From: an uncultured Clostridia bacterium
GTDB taxonomy: Bacteria > Bacillota > Clostridia > TANB77 > CAG-508
Direction of reading: 5' to 3'
Assembly (NCBI GenBank): GCA_944391955.1
Contig: CALXVG010000012.1
Coordinates: 1 to 34,263 of the forward strand
Length of the DNA stretch: 34,263 bases
Part shown: in pieces, positions 25,925 to 32,735 of the stretch
How positions within the stretch are numbered: the first letter of the stretch is position 1
How the letters are laid out: the number at the start of each line of letters is the position of its first letter
Made by a program: the position numbers and the translations under genes
Notes under the pieces: generated by a model
The model's input: the letters and a program-made list of their open reading frames with translations, nothing else
Database searches by the model: none
Told to the model about the DNA's origin: nothing

Positions 25925-26692
25925 TCATCCTTTTGTTGCTATAATTCCATATAATACTCTTTTTAATTCTATTCCTTTATCAGTAGTATGTTCACTAATA
26001 TATTGGTTAAATAAATCTTGTTCAATTCGAGTTTGATGAATGTTATTTGATGTGTCTAGTTCGGAGAAATCGTCTAAAATAGGTGTTTTTAAAAGTAATG
26101 CAAGCAAATCGTTTTCTGTTTCATAATATTCGTATTGTATTATTTCGTGTAAATCTATTTTAGAAAAACCAGCATTTTTTATATCGTTATAATCTTTTTG
26201 ACTAATAGAAATGCTATCATTAAAGGCTTGACCTCTATTAAATAATTTTTTTAGTTCCCAACAGTCATATTTATCTACACCTTCAATAATAAGTACACCA
26301 TTATTGGATAAACAATTATATATTTGTACAGCATCAATAATAGTATGTCTTGCAGTTATAATGTCAAATAAATTATTTGGAAATTTCATATTTAGATTAT
26401 CCATAGTTACAAATTTAATATTTTTATCAGGAAAATTGCTCTTATTGATATTGGCGGTTTCAATCATTTTAGGGGAAAAGTCAGTTGCAATTATCATTCC
26501 AACATCTGGTAAGAGTGATAAAGCTTTTTCTCCACCACCAGTGCCTAAATCTAATATTAATGAATTAGGCTTAGAATATTTAGATATTTCTTTATAAAAA
26601 TCCCAAGAGCTTTCTTGCCTTACTGTATATTTTATATCTGAAAAATCCCAATTCCCAATCTCTTCATATCTTTTATATTCTAGTTCTTGCAT
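25925..26692 (-). CDS. Class I SAM-dependent methyltransferase
   Basis: 255 residues with a Rossmann methyltransferase core: LILDLGTGGGEKALSLL (motif I) near 45-61, ATDFSPKMIETA (acidic loop), FVTMDNLNMKFPNNLFDIITARHTIID, and GVLIIEGVDKYDCWELKKLF. The C-terminal portion FSKIDLHEIIQYEYYETENDLLALLLKTPI resembles a group of Gram-positive small-molecule methyltransferases often labelled only by fold. No substrate can be read. AAAGGAGG is 8 bases before ATG. It is the third gene in a minus-strand unit with two acetyltransferases. Confidence 0.82.
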   Translation of the reverse strand: MQELEYKRYEEIGNWDFSDIKYTVRQESSWDFYKEISKYSKPNSLILDLGTGGGEKALSLLPDVGMIIATDFSPKMIETANINKSNFPDKNIKFVTMDNLNMKFPNNLFDIITARHTIIDAVQIYNCLSNNGVLIIEGVDKYDCWELKKLFNRGQAFNDSISISQKDYNDIKNAGFSKIDLHEIIQYEYYETENDLLALLLKTPILDDFSELDTSNNIHQTRIEQDLFNQYISEHTTDKGIELKRVLYGIIATKG

Positions 26693-26710
26693 TTTTATTT
26701 TGCCTCCTTT

Positions 26711-27121
26711 TTAATATAAAATCATTCCAGCACCTAAATCTTCATTAGGTCTTGAAATAAATCCAAATTTTTCATAAAAAGATTCTTTTCCTTTTGATGC
26801 ACCTAAATAAGTTCTAATATTAGGATTTATTTTTTTATATTCATTTATTTGTTTTAATAAGTTTTCCATTATACCAGTACCAATGTGCTTACTTTGATAT
26901 TCGGGAATTACCATTATATCTTGAATATATAAAAATATAGTTTTGTCTCCTATAATTCTTCCATAGCCAATTAATTTATTATCATCATAAACACATAGTG
27001 AATACAAAGTATTTCTTAATGCCTCATCAATTATATTATTTTTTCTAATTCCCCAACCTACAGAATTTGTTAAATAGTTAAATTCTTCTGCAGAAGGAGT
27101 ATGTTCTAAGTATCTAATCAT
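26711..27121 (-). CDS. GNAT-family N-acetyltransferase (136 aa)
   Basis: Single GNAT domain that uses acetyl-CoA. IQDIMVIPEYQSKHIGTGIMENLLKQI holds the pyrophosphate-binding Q/RxxGxG/A-type loop (here QSKHIGTG), followed by LGASKGKESFYEKFGFISRPNEDLGAGM, the closing beta-bulge and C-terminal strand. This is the compact subgroup related to glucosamine-phosphate or small-molecule acetyltransferases; the acceptor is unknown. Its ATG lies within the last 8 bases of the upstream acetyltransferase gene, so the two are coupled. Nineteen bases separate it from the methyltransferase gene. Confidence 0.85.
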   Translation of the reverse strand: MIRYLEHTPSAEEFNYLTNSVGWGIRKNNIIDEALRNTLYSLCVYDDNKLIGYGRIIGDKTIFLYIQDIMVIPEYQSKHIGTGIMENLLKQINEYKKINPNIRTYLGASKGKESFYEKFGFISRPNEDLGAGMILY

Positions 27122-27620
27122 ATTTTATATCTCCTTTCTTATCTAATTTTTTTGAAACAATTATGTCTCGAGGGATATAACCATTTTTTTCATAAAAGTT
27201 TAATCCTTTTTTATTTGGACCAAATACTTCAATATTAATTCTTTTACAACCAATACTTTTAAAATATTCTTCAATCTTTTCTAGTAACAATTTACCAATT
27301 CCACTTCCTCTTATATTATTTTTAACAATTAATTCAATTACAGAACCAGTTTTGGCACAATCATTTGTTAATTTATCGATTTCATCCTTTTCATCAACAA
27401 CTCCTATAATTACTCCAAGAACAATATTATTTTCTACTGATAAATAAATTTTCCCATTTTGATTGTTTACTTTATTTATATCTAAATCAAAAATATTGTT
27501 CCTATATTCAGGAAGAAGTATTTGAGTATGCCAGTTATCAATATCTATTAAATAATTTTGCAAGTCAACAAGTAAATCCTTAATTTGTTCATCATATTTT
27601 GAATCATATTCTATAATCAT
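27114..27620 (-). CDS. GNAT-family N-acetyltransferase (168 aa)
   Basis: Second GNAT domain, first gene of the minus-strand unit. IELIVKNNIRGSGIGKLLLEKIEEYFKSIG holds the RGSGIG acetyl-CoA loop, followed by RINIEVFGPNKKGLNFYEKNGYIPRDI with the usual YEKxGY end. The front is an acidic helical region without a clear substrate signature. AGGAG lies about 9 bases before ATG. The 8-base overlap ATGATTAG with the next gene shows translational coupling. Two acetyltransferases and a methyltransferase in one unit suggest modification of a small molecule, perhaps an antibiotic, but this is inference. Confidence 0.85.
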   Translation of the reverse strand: MIIEYDSKYDEQIKDLLVDLQNYLIDIDNWHTQILLPEYRNNIFDLDINKVNNQNGKIYLSVENNIVLGVIIGVVDEKDEIDKLTNDCAKTGSVIELIVKNNIRGSGIGKLLLEKIEEYFKSIGCKRINIEVFGPNKKGLNFYEKNGYIPRDIIVSKKLDKKGDIKYD

Positions 27621-27645
27621 AAAAATCTCCTAATTATTTTTACTA

Positions 27646-27674
27646 TTTATATCATGAAAATAGGAAAAAGTAAA
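27646..27674 (-). promoter_or_regulatory. Promoter of the acetyltransferase/methyltransferase operon
   Basis: On the minus strand TTTACT (27674-27669) and TATAAA (27651-27646) with a 17-base spacer, about 25 bases before the first start codon. Confidence 0.55.
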
Positions 27675-27711
27675 TGAGAAAGAGTGATGAGAAATAAATT
27701 ATCGAATATTG

Positions 27712-27740
27712 TTGTTTGAATTAAGTTTTTATGATATTAT
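27712..27740 (+). promoter_or_regulatory. Possible promoter of a short terminated transcript
   Basis: TTGTTT (27712-27717) and TATTAT (27735-27740) with a 17-base spacer. It points at the strong terminator 40 bases away, with no ORF between. Confidence 0.4.
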
Positions 27741-27778
27741 AAAGACAAAATAGAAGAAATTAAAGGGAGATATATTAT

Positions 27779-27807
27779 CAAGGAATTGAACGTTCCTTGT
27801 TTTTTTT
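27779..27807 (+). terminator. Strong intrinsic terminator without an upstream gene
   Basis: CAAGGAA (27779-27785) and TTCCTTG (27793-27799) form a perfect stem, loop TTGAACG, then T8. Nothing on the plus strand upstream codes for protein, so it ends either a small RNA of about 60 nt or the leader of the ATPase operon. Confidence 0.8.
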
Positions 27808-27855
27808 GCTTAAAAAAGTGGCGAAAGTTTTTAAAGGTGAAAAATTAGTTAAAAT

Positions 27856-27880
27856 TTAAAGTGCAAAATTTGCACTTTAA
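27856..27880. promoter_or_regulatory. 25-bp palindrome ahead of the ATPase gene
   Basis: TTAAAGTGCAAA (27856-27867), A, TTTGCACTTTAA (27869-27880): perfect 12-base arms around a single base, about 40 bases before the -10 box. It looks like an operator for a dimeric regulator. No regulator gene is adjacent. Confidence 0.62.
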
Positions 27881-27918
27881 GATAATAATTCCAAGCAGTT
27901 TATTTTTTTAGGGGAAAG

Positions 27919-27927
27919 TGATATAAT
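27919..27927 (+). promoter_or_regulatory. Extended -10 promoter of the ATPase cassette
   Basis: TGATATAAT at 27919-27927 is an extended -10 (TGnTATAAT). There is no good -35; TTTATT lies 17 bases upstream. The ATPase start is 30 bases downstream. Confidence 0.6.
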
Positions 27928-27956
27928 CTTAAAAAATAAAAGGAAAGTAGGATTGT

Positions 27957-28682
27957 ATGGAGGATTTATTTGTAAATAGAGTTAGATTAAACAGAGAAAA
28001 TATAAACAATACGGTATATCCATTTAATATAAAATGTCTAAAAGATTTTGAAGAATTAAAAATAGATAGTAAAGTAACAATGTTTTATGGAGAAAATGGA
28101 GTTGGAAAATCGACACTCATAGAAGCAATTGCAATTAATTTAGGAATTAACCCTGAAGGTGGAAGCAATAATATGCAATTTTCCAATTATGATGATTATT
28201 CAGAATTATATAAACACATAAAAATTAGTAAATTCGGATTGCCTACAACAAAATTTTTTTTAAGAGCAGAATCATTTTATAATGTAGCTACAGAAATAAG
28301 CAATAATAATGGAGTAACAGGAAAGTTAAGTTGGCAGTATGGCGGGGACTTACATGAATGCTCACACGGAGAGTCATTTCTCAAGTTAGTAGAAAATAGA
28401 TTTTGGGACAAAGGTTTATATATTTTGGACGAACCTGAGTCTGCATTATCACCACAAAGGCAAATGACTTTATTATGCTATATACATGACTTAGCTAAAA
28501 ATGGATCGCAACTTATTATAGCAACACATTCTCCAATATTACTGGCATATAGATATGGGAAAATAGTTGATATGAATAATAATATGAAAGAAATAAAATA
28601 TGAAGATACTGATGTATATAGAATATATAAAGACTTTTTAAATAATCCAGGAAGAATGCAGAAAGTATTATTTGAAGAATAA
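27957..28682 (+). CDS. ABC-type AAA ATPase (AAA_21/COG3910-like)
   Basis: 241 residues forming one soluble ABC-ATPase domain without membrane segments. The Walker A GENGVGKST is at 45-53, an abbreviated signature SHGES at 136-140, Walker B LYILDEPESALSPQ at 154-167 with Asp158/Glu159, and the H-loop His191 in IIATHSPILLA. The ATYPICAL short distance between Walker A and the signature leaves no room for a long coiled coil, unlike SMC or OLD nucleases. Such stand-alone ATPases occur as phage-defence or stress modules with a partner, and also alone. AAAGGAAAG precedes the ATG at 27957. Two unknown genes follow in the same direction. Confidence 0.87.
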   Translation: MEDLFVNRVRLNRENINNTVYPFNIKCLKDFEELKIDSKVTMFYGENGVGKSTLIEAIAINLGINPEGGSNNMQFSNYDDYSELYKHIKISKFGLPTTKFFLRAESFYNVATEISNNNGVTGKLSWQYGGDLHECSHGESFLKLVENRFWDKGLYILDEPESALSPQRQMTLLCYIHDLAKNGSQLIIATHSPILLAYRYGKIVDMNNNMKEIKYEDTDVYRIYKDFLNNPGRMQKVLFEE

Positions 28683-28702
28683 AATGAAGGGAGAAAAAGT
28701 AA

Positions 28703-29299
28703 ATGGATATTAAAGGAGAAAAACGTATTATAAAATCATCTGATTTATTAGAATATTTCAACAAGATTATTGAAAAACAGAACAAAAATCCAATTATAAA
28801 AGTATATAGTAAAAACTTTGACTGTCCAGATGATACAGAAGAAAGAAGATATGACCTAGATACTGAATTTTATATTCTATTTGAAAATCAAAATGCATTG
28901 ACAATAGACTATCGTAATATTGACAGTTTATATATTGAATATAAAAAATTATCTAGAGATGAATTAGAAGAATCTGCAAAGATGGATTGTAAAGACTTTT
29001 TTAATAGAACAGATGAAGTATATAATTATAAAACAATGAAAATATCAAGAAGAATAACTTCAATATTTGAATATGGATATATAAAAAGTATTAAATACCA
29101 TAAAGTAAATGAAAAATATGAAGTTTGGGAAGACAGTACAATAATTGAAAAAAATCCTAAAGAAGAAACATTTGGTGAAATTATTCTAGTTTTAGATAAT
29201 AACAATGAAATACATATATCCCCAGAACCAGCGTTAAGTGATGGATATGTTGATATTTGGTGTGAGAGAGCTAAAGTTTATATCAAAAAATATGAATAG
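28703..29299 (+). CDS. Unknown protein in the ATPase cassette (198 aa)
   Basis: A 198-residue acidic protein of no recognised family, 20 bases after the ATPase with AAGGGAG before the ATG, so very likely cotranscribed. It has a helical N-terminus, then several strands: DTEFYILFENQNALTIDYRNIDSLYIEY and, near the end, FGEIILVLDNNNEIHISPEPALSDGYVDIWCERA. The latter pattern (strand, DN turn, strand, then DGY.DIW) recalls immunity proteins of polymorphic toxin systems, and pieces of a nuclease domain lie 700 bases downstream. Both ideas, ATPase partner and immunity protein, are inference. Confidence 0.7.
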   Translation: MDIKGEKRIIKSSDLLEYFNKIIEKQNKNPIIKVYSKNFDCPDDTEERRYDLDTEFYILFENQNALTIDYRNIDSLYIEYKKLSRDELEESAKMDCKDFFNRTDEVYNYKTMKISRRITSIFEYGYIKSIKYHKVNEKYEVWEDSTIIEKNPKEETFGEIILVLDNNNEIHISPEPALSDGYVDIWCERAKVYIKKYE

Positions 29300-29312
29300 T
29301 ATATAATAAAAG

Positions 29313-29516
29313 GTGAGTGATTCAATAATTGAACAAGTGCCAGATTTGTCTAACAATATTCATTTTGATAATCAACTAAAATATATTGCCAATGGATTTA
29401 AAATATCAAGATATGATTATGAAAATGATGATACATATTATATATTATCAGGATTCATATATAAATTTATAGAAGTACTAGAAGGAACTGTCGAAGAATA
29501 CAATACTGAATTATAA
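29313..29516 (+). CDS. Short acidic ORF, possibly a gene fragment
   Basis: 67 residues from a GTG at 29313, ending before a terminator. Strongly acidic and Tyr/Ile-rich (DYENDDTYYILSGFIYKFIEVLEG), no family. AAAAGG touches the GTG, so the ribosome site is poor; the ORF may be the surviving C-terminal end of a longer gene. The same acidic style as the preceding protein suggests a related small protein. Confidence 0.4.
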   Translation: MSDSIIEQVPDLSNNIHFDNQLKYIANGFKISRYDYENDDTYYILSGFIYKFIEVLEGTVEEYNTEL

Positions 29517-29519
29517 AAT

Positions 29520-29556
29520 AATAGACGGGATTAATTATAAAATCTCGTCTATTTCC
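29520..29556 (+). terminator. Terminator of the ATPase cassette
   Basis: AATAGACGGGATT (29520-29532) and AATCTCGTCTATT (29541-29553) form a 13-bp stem with one G-U and an 8-base loop, then TCCTTTC. It closes the 27957-29516 unit. Confidence 0.7.
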
Positions 29557-29581
29557 TTTCAACTCTAAATATATTTAAGCA

Positions 29582-29796
29582 TATATTGGAAAATTTAAAA
29601 AGTGTGATAATGGATGTGAGCAATATAAATTTTTAGTTGATGGCAAAATTGTTATTTCTAGCAAAGGAGTTGAGTGGATTTGCAAAAATGTATTTAACAT
29701 AAGTATTTGGAATTATTGAAAAAGTATAAGATGGAGTTAACGGAATTATATATTAAAGCAGGTTATCCTTATGATCATTTTTTTGGAAGGAATTAA
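29582..29796 (+). pseudogene. Frameshifted fragment of an unknown protein
   Basis: One frame reads GKFKKCDNGCEQYKFLVDGK and on to a TGA at 29717-29719. The likely continuation begins in another frame at ATG 29731 and ends ELYIKAGYPYDHFFGRN at 29796. Both pieces have protein-like composition but no start signal, so they look like a broken gene. No family recognised. The stretch 29797-29986 is AT-rich and shows nothing further. Confidence 0.35.
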
Positions 29797-29986
29797 AAAA
29801 TTCATAAAATATAGAAATATTAAATCAAAATTATTGAAAATTTGCTTAAAACATGATATAAAAATACACAGGTTGTATAATTAATTCAAAAAATCAAAAA
29901 TATTTATTTTCAAATTATTAAAATTTAACTTAAAAATTATTTCTTAAATTATTCTAATTTACAATAAAAATCCACATAGACCAATA

Positions 29987-30247
29987 TTGAAAAATTTCCT
30001 GTATTATGATATTAAATATGTTGATGAAAGAAATTTAATGACAGGTACGCGAGACTTTAATATAAAAGGAATGAAAAAATTTGAAGATGAAGTATATAAT
30101 TACTTAAAGGAAAATCAAACTAACCATGTATTATATAGAGTTACTCCATATTTTGAAGGTGAGAATGAATTGGCAAGTGGTGTAAACATTGAAGCATATT
30201 CTATAGAGGATATGGTGATGGTGGAACATATGCAATATCTGATATAG
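29987..30247 (+). pseudogene. Fragment of a DNA/RNA non-specific endonuclease
   Basis: The 86-residue frame contains NLMTGTRDFNIKGMKKFEDEV, YLKENQTNHVLYRVTPYFEG and LASGVNIEAYSIED. This is the C-terminal half of Gram-positive secreted DNA-entry nucleases (NucA/EndA/streptodornase type), which read NLITGTR, MLPFEN, NHVLYRVTPVFEG and ASGVQMEAYSVED. The catalytic DRGH part is missing upstream, and the tail is frameshifted after SIED. The only start is a TTG without ribosome site. It abuts an integrase remnant on the other strand at about 30262, so both were probably cut by one deletion. Confidence 0.72.
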
Positions 30248-30249
30248 AT

Positions 30250-30585
30250 TTACCTAAAAATGCAAAATTTTGGTTTTCTAGCTTTAGGTGATTGGACACG
30301 TTCAGCAGGATTACTTACAATTAATTGCCAGTAAACTGCTCTATGAAGCATTGCTCTTAATAATCTGTTCCATATTTCTGTGAATTCAGAAAATTTAAGA
30401 GATTTACCTTCAATTACAAGACCGTTTTGAACATCAGCAACAAATTTAGCAAGTTCTATTTGAGCATCTTTTTTAGTTCCGTGTATTGTTTTGGTATGTT
30501 TTATTAGCTTTCCATTTAAGTCATAGCCATTTGTACATACTAGCCTGTAACTATCTTTTCCTCTTTTTTCTATACTCCCAACCAT
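30250..30585 (-). pseudogene. Tn916-type tyrosine integrase remnant
   Basis: The 111-residue frame keeps the N-terminal arm-binding domain: VGSIEKRGKDSYRLVCTNGYDLNGK and TIHGTKKDAQIELAKFVADVQNGL. After FSEFTEIW it jumps to RLLRAMLHRAVYWQLIVSNPAERVQSPKARKPKF, so about 80 residues of the core-binding domain are missing in frame. The catalytic Arg-His-Arg-Tyr domain is lost after KPKF. GAGGTGA stands 8 bases before the ATG, so the start region is intact and a short product may be made. It marks an element end that has decayed. Confidence 0.85.
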
Positions 30586-30635
30586 TACTTATTTCACCTC
30601 ATTTCAAGTATGCCTATGGGTGGGAGAGATTATAC

Positions 30636-30651
30636 ATATTGTTGACAATAT
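30636..30651. promoter_or_regulatory. Palindrome ATATTGT-TG-ACAATAT upstream of the integrase remnant
   Basis: Perfect 7-base arms with a 2-base centre, within 15 bases of a TATAAT on the minus strand (30634-30629). It resembles a repressor operator between the divergent integrase remnant and the 30811 gene. Confidence 0.5.
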
Positions 30652-30750
30652 AAATTATATAATAAATGATAACAAAATGCAATAGGCTATTTGCAAAAAT
30701 ACAAAAAAATCAAAAAATACTTTCAAAAAAATAAAAAAACAAAAACATAC

Positions 30751-30779
30751 TTGACAAAAATAACGAAAAAGAATATAAT
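30751..30779 (+). promoter_or_regulatory. Promoter of the 30811-32689 operon
   Basis: Perfect TTGACA (30751-30756), 17-base spacer, perfect TATAAT (30774-30779). A full consensus promoter implies strong expression unless repressed. Confidence 0.88.
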
Positions 30780-30810
30780 ATGAAAAAATAAATAGAAAGG
30801 AATGAAATAG

Positions 30811-31536
30811 ATGATAGATGAAGAATTTTCCAAAACTATAGTGGAAGCTATGCAATTAGGGTTAAAAAGAGCAAAATTAGCAGAAAGAGAAAATGGTGAT
30901 AGATTTGATAATGCTAAAAGTTTAAGAAATATAGATAAAATGATGAGCTCATTGTATAGTATAATATCATTAGATACAAAATATGAAGCAAAAGAATTTT
31001 ATAGAGGAAGTTATAAATTATTGTTTGTTTATAACAGAGAAGAACATAGATTATATTCTTTTATGAGCGAGGAAAGAATGAGAACACTTATCAATTCTAA
31101 AAACTTAAAAGATAAGCAAAACTATATTTTTAGTTTAATGAAGTTTAATCCAGAAGAAAGACGTCAACAAGTTTTATTTCCAGAAATGGAGACAATACTT
31201 GATGAACAGGAAAAAATTCAAGAAAGAGTAAGACAGATAATAGAAGAAGATGGAGAAATAGAATATATTACAATTTTATATAATAAGCAAGGGTTTAATT
31301 TATTAAGTGTAAAAGCTGTTAAGATGTCTCAATACGCAGAAATTATTGCAACTCAAGATTTATCAGATTATATTACAGTTGATTATGAAGATGTTTATGA
31401 AAAAACAAATAATGATATTGAAGTGATTCCAGGAGATCTTGAATTTAGTATTAAGGCAGACATTTTGGCAAAATCTGAAGATGTGGATGTTGAACCAAAT
31501 AATGAAGATATAAGAAAAGAGGAAAATAATGAATAA
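30811..31536 (+). CDS. Unknown protein paired with the XRE/ImmA-IrrE gene (possibly DUF5986)
   Basis: 241 residues, with features IVEAMQLGLKRAKL near the start, FYRGSYKLLFVYNREEHRLYSFMSEERMRTL in the middle, and a strongly acidic tail from about 205. Similar proteins are found upstream of ImmA/IrrE-type genes in mobile elements of Gram-positives and I think they are grouped as DUF5986, but I am not sure. There is no membrane segment or catalytic motif. Its last 8 bases overlap the next gene, so the pair is translationally coupled. Such coupling with a HTH-protease suggests that it is a toxin or sensor held in check by that protein; this is inference. Confidence 0.75.
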   Translation: MIDEEFSKTIVEAMQLGLKRAKLAERENGDRFDNAKSLRNIDKMMSSLYSIISLDTKYEAKEFYRGSYKLLFVYNREEHRLYSFMSEERMRTLINSKNLKDKQNYIFSLMKFNPEERRQQVLFPEMETILDEQEKIQERVRQIIEEDGEIEYITILYNKQGFNLLSVKAVKMSQYAEIIATQDLSDYITVDYEDVYEKTNNDIEVIPGDLEFSIKADILAKSEDVDVEPNNEDIRKEENNE

Positions 31537-32689
31537 TTTTAATGGTGAAAGATTAAAATTAGCAAGAATATATAGAAATATGACAGCTAGCGAACTAGCT
31601 GATAAAATTGGAGTATCTCGCCAAGCTGTCTTACAATATGAAAAGAATGAAAGTAAACCTAAATTAGAAACAGAATTTACTATAATAACAACATTGCATT
31701 TTCCAAGAGATTTCTTTTATATGGATAACTTAAATATGGTACCAGTAGAAAATACTTTTTTTAGAGCGTTATCAACTACAAAAAAAATAGATTTACAAAC
31801 TCAGGAAGAGAAAACAAAATTTATTGTATATATTTATGAATTTTTAAATAATTATTTTAATTATCCACAGTTAGATTTACCAGAAATTGATATAGACATT
31901 GATTTAAATGATAAAGACAATATAGAAGATATTGCAACTAATGTTAGAAACTATTGGGGGATAGGATCACAACCAATAGAGAATATGGTTAATTTGTTAG
32001 AGAATAAGGGGATTATTGTATCTACTCTTAATATAAATAATAAAAAAATTGATGCATTTACTCAAGTACATGAAATTAATAATAAAGAAAAGTATTGTGT
32101 TGTACTAAGCAATGATAAACAATCTGTAGCTAGAAGAAACTTTGATGCAGCACATGAATTAGGACATATTATTTTGCATAAAAATATAGAAAAGTTAGAG
32201 GAATTATCTTCAGAAGAACAAAGAAAATTAGAAGAGCAAGCGAATTCTTTTGCAGCATCATTTTTATTGCCTAAAAATGTATTTTTTAATGATTTAAAAG
32301 ATCCTCTCAACTTGGAATATTATAAAGAACTTAAGAAAAAATGGAAAGTATCTATAGCTGCAATGGTAATGAGAGCAAGAGAACTCGGAAGGATCAATAA
32401 TAGTCAGTACGTAGAGTTAGTAAAAACAATGAATTATAGAAAGTGGAGAATAAGAGAACCGCTAGATAATCAATGGAAATTACAGGAAACTATTTTATTT
32501 AAAAAATCAATAGCTATGTTAAAGAATAGTAATATTCTTTCTGGTAGTCAAATTGTATACGAAATAGGTAAATATGGTATACCAATGTATGCAGAAGATA
32601 TAGAAGAATTATTAGATTTGGAAAAAGGAACTTTATCAGAAGAAAATAAATTAAAAAATAATAATATAATCTTGCAATTTAAATCATAA
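31529..32689 (+). CDS. XRE-family regulator with ImmA/IrrE zinc protease domain
   Basis: 386 residues. The N-terminal helix-turn-helix (about 6-60) reads LKLARIYRNMTASELADKIGVSRQAVLQYEKNES. The central ImmA/IrrE (COG2856) metallopeptidase domain has RRNFDAAHELGHIILH with His209, Glu210 and His213, then EEQANSFAASFLLP with the third metal ligand Glu. The C-terminal 100 residues are a helical domain typical of this fusion. Such proteins act as antitoxins or as repressors cleaved or activated on DNA damage. GAGGAA stands 8 bases before the ATG, within the preceding gene. A strong terminator follows. Confidence 0.92.
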   Translation: MNNFNGERLKLARIYRNMTASELADKIGVSRQAVLQYEKNESKPKLETEFTIITTLHFPRDFFYMDNLNMVPVENTFFRALSTTKKIDLQTQEEKTKFIVYIYEFLNNYFNYPQLDLPEIDIDIDLNDKDNIEDIATNVRNYWGIGSQPIENMVNLLENKGIIVSTLNINNKKIDAFTQVHEINNKEKYCVVLSNDKQSVARRNFDAAHELGHIILHKNIEKLEELSSEEQRKLEEQANSFAASFLLPKNVFFNDLKDPLNLEYYKELKKKWKVSIAAMVMRARELGRINNSQYVELVKTMNYRKWRIREPLDNQWKLQETILFKKSIAMLKNSNILSGSQIVYEIGKYGIPMYAEDIEELLDLEKGTLSEENKLKNNNIILQFKS

Positions 32690-32735
32690 AAAAGGAAAGT
32701 ATTTATGAATTTTCATTCATAAACACTTTCCTTTT
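32690..32735. terminator. Bidirectional terminator
   Basis: AAAAGGAAAGT (32690-32700) and TTTATGAA (32702-32709) pair with TTCATAAA (32716-32723) and ACTTTCCTTTT (32725-32735), with one A-C mismatch. It is flanked by A and T runs and serves both the regulator gene and the converging DUF6076 gene. Confidence 0.88.
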
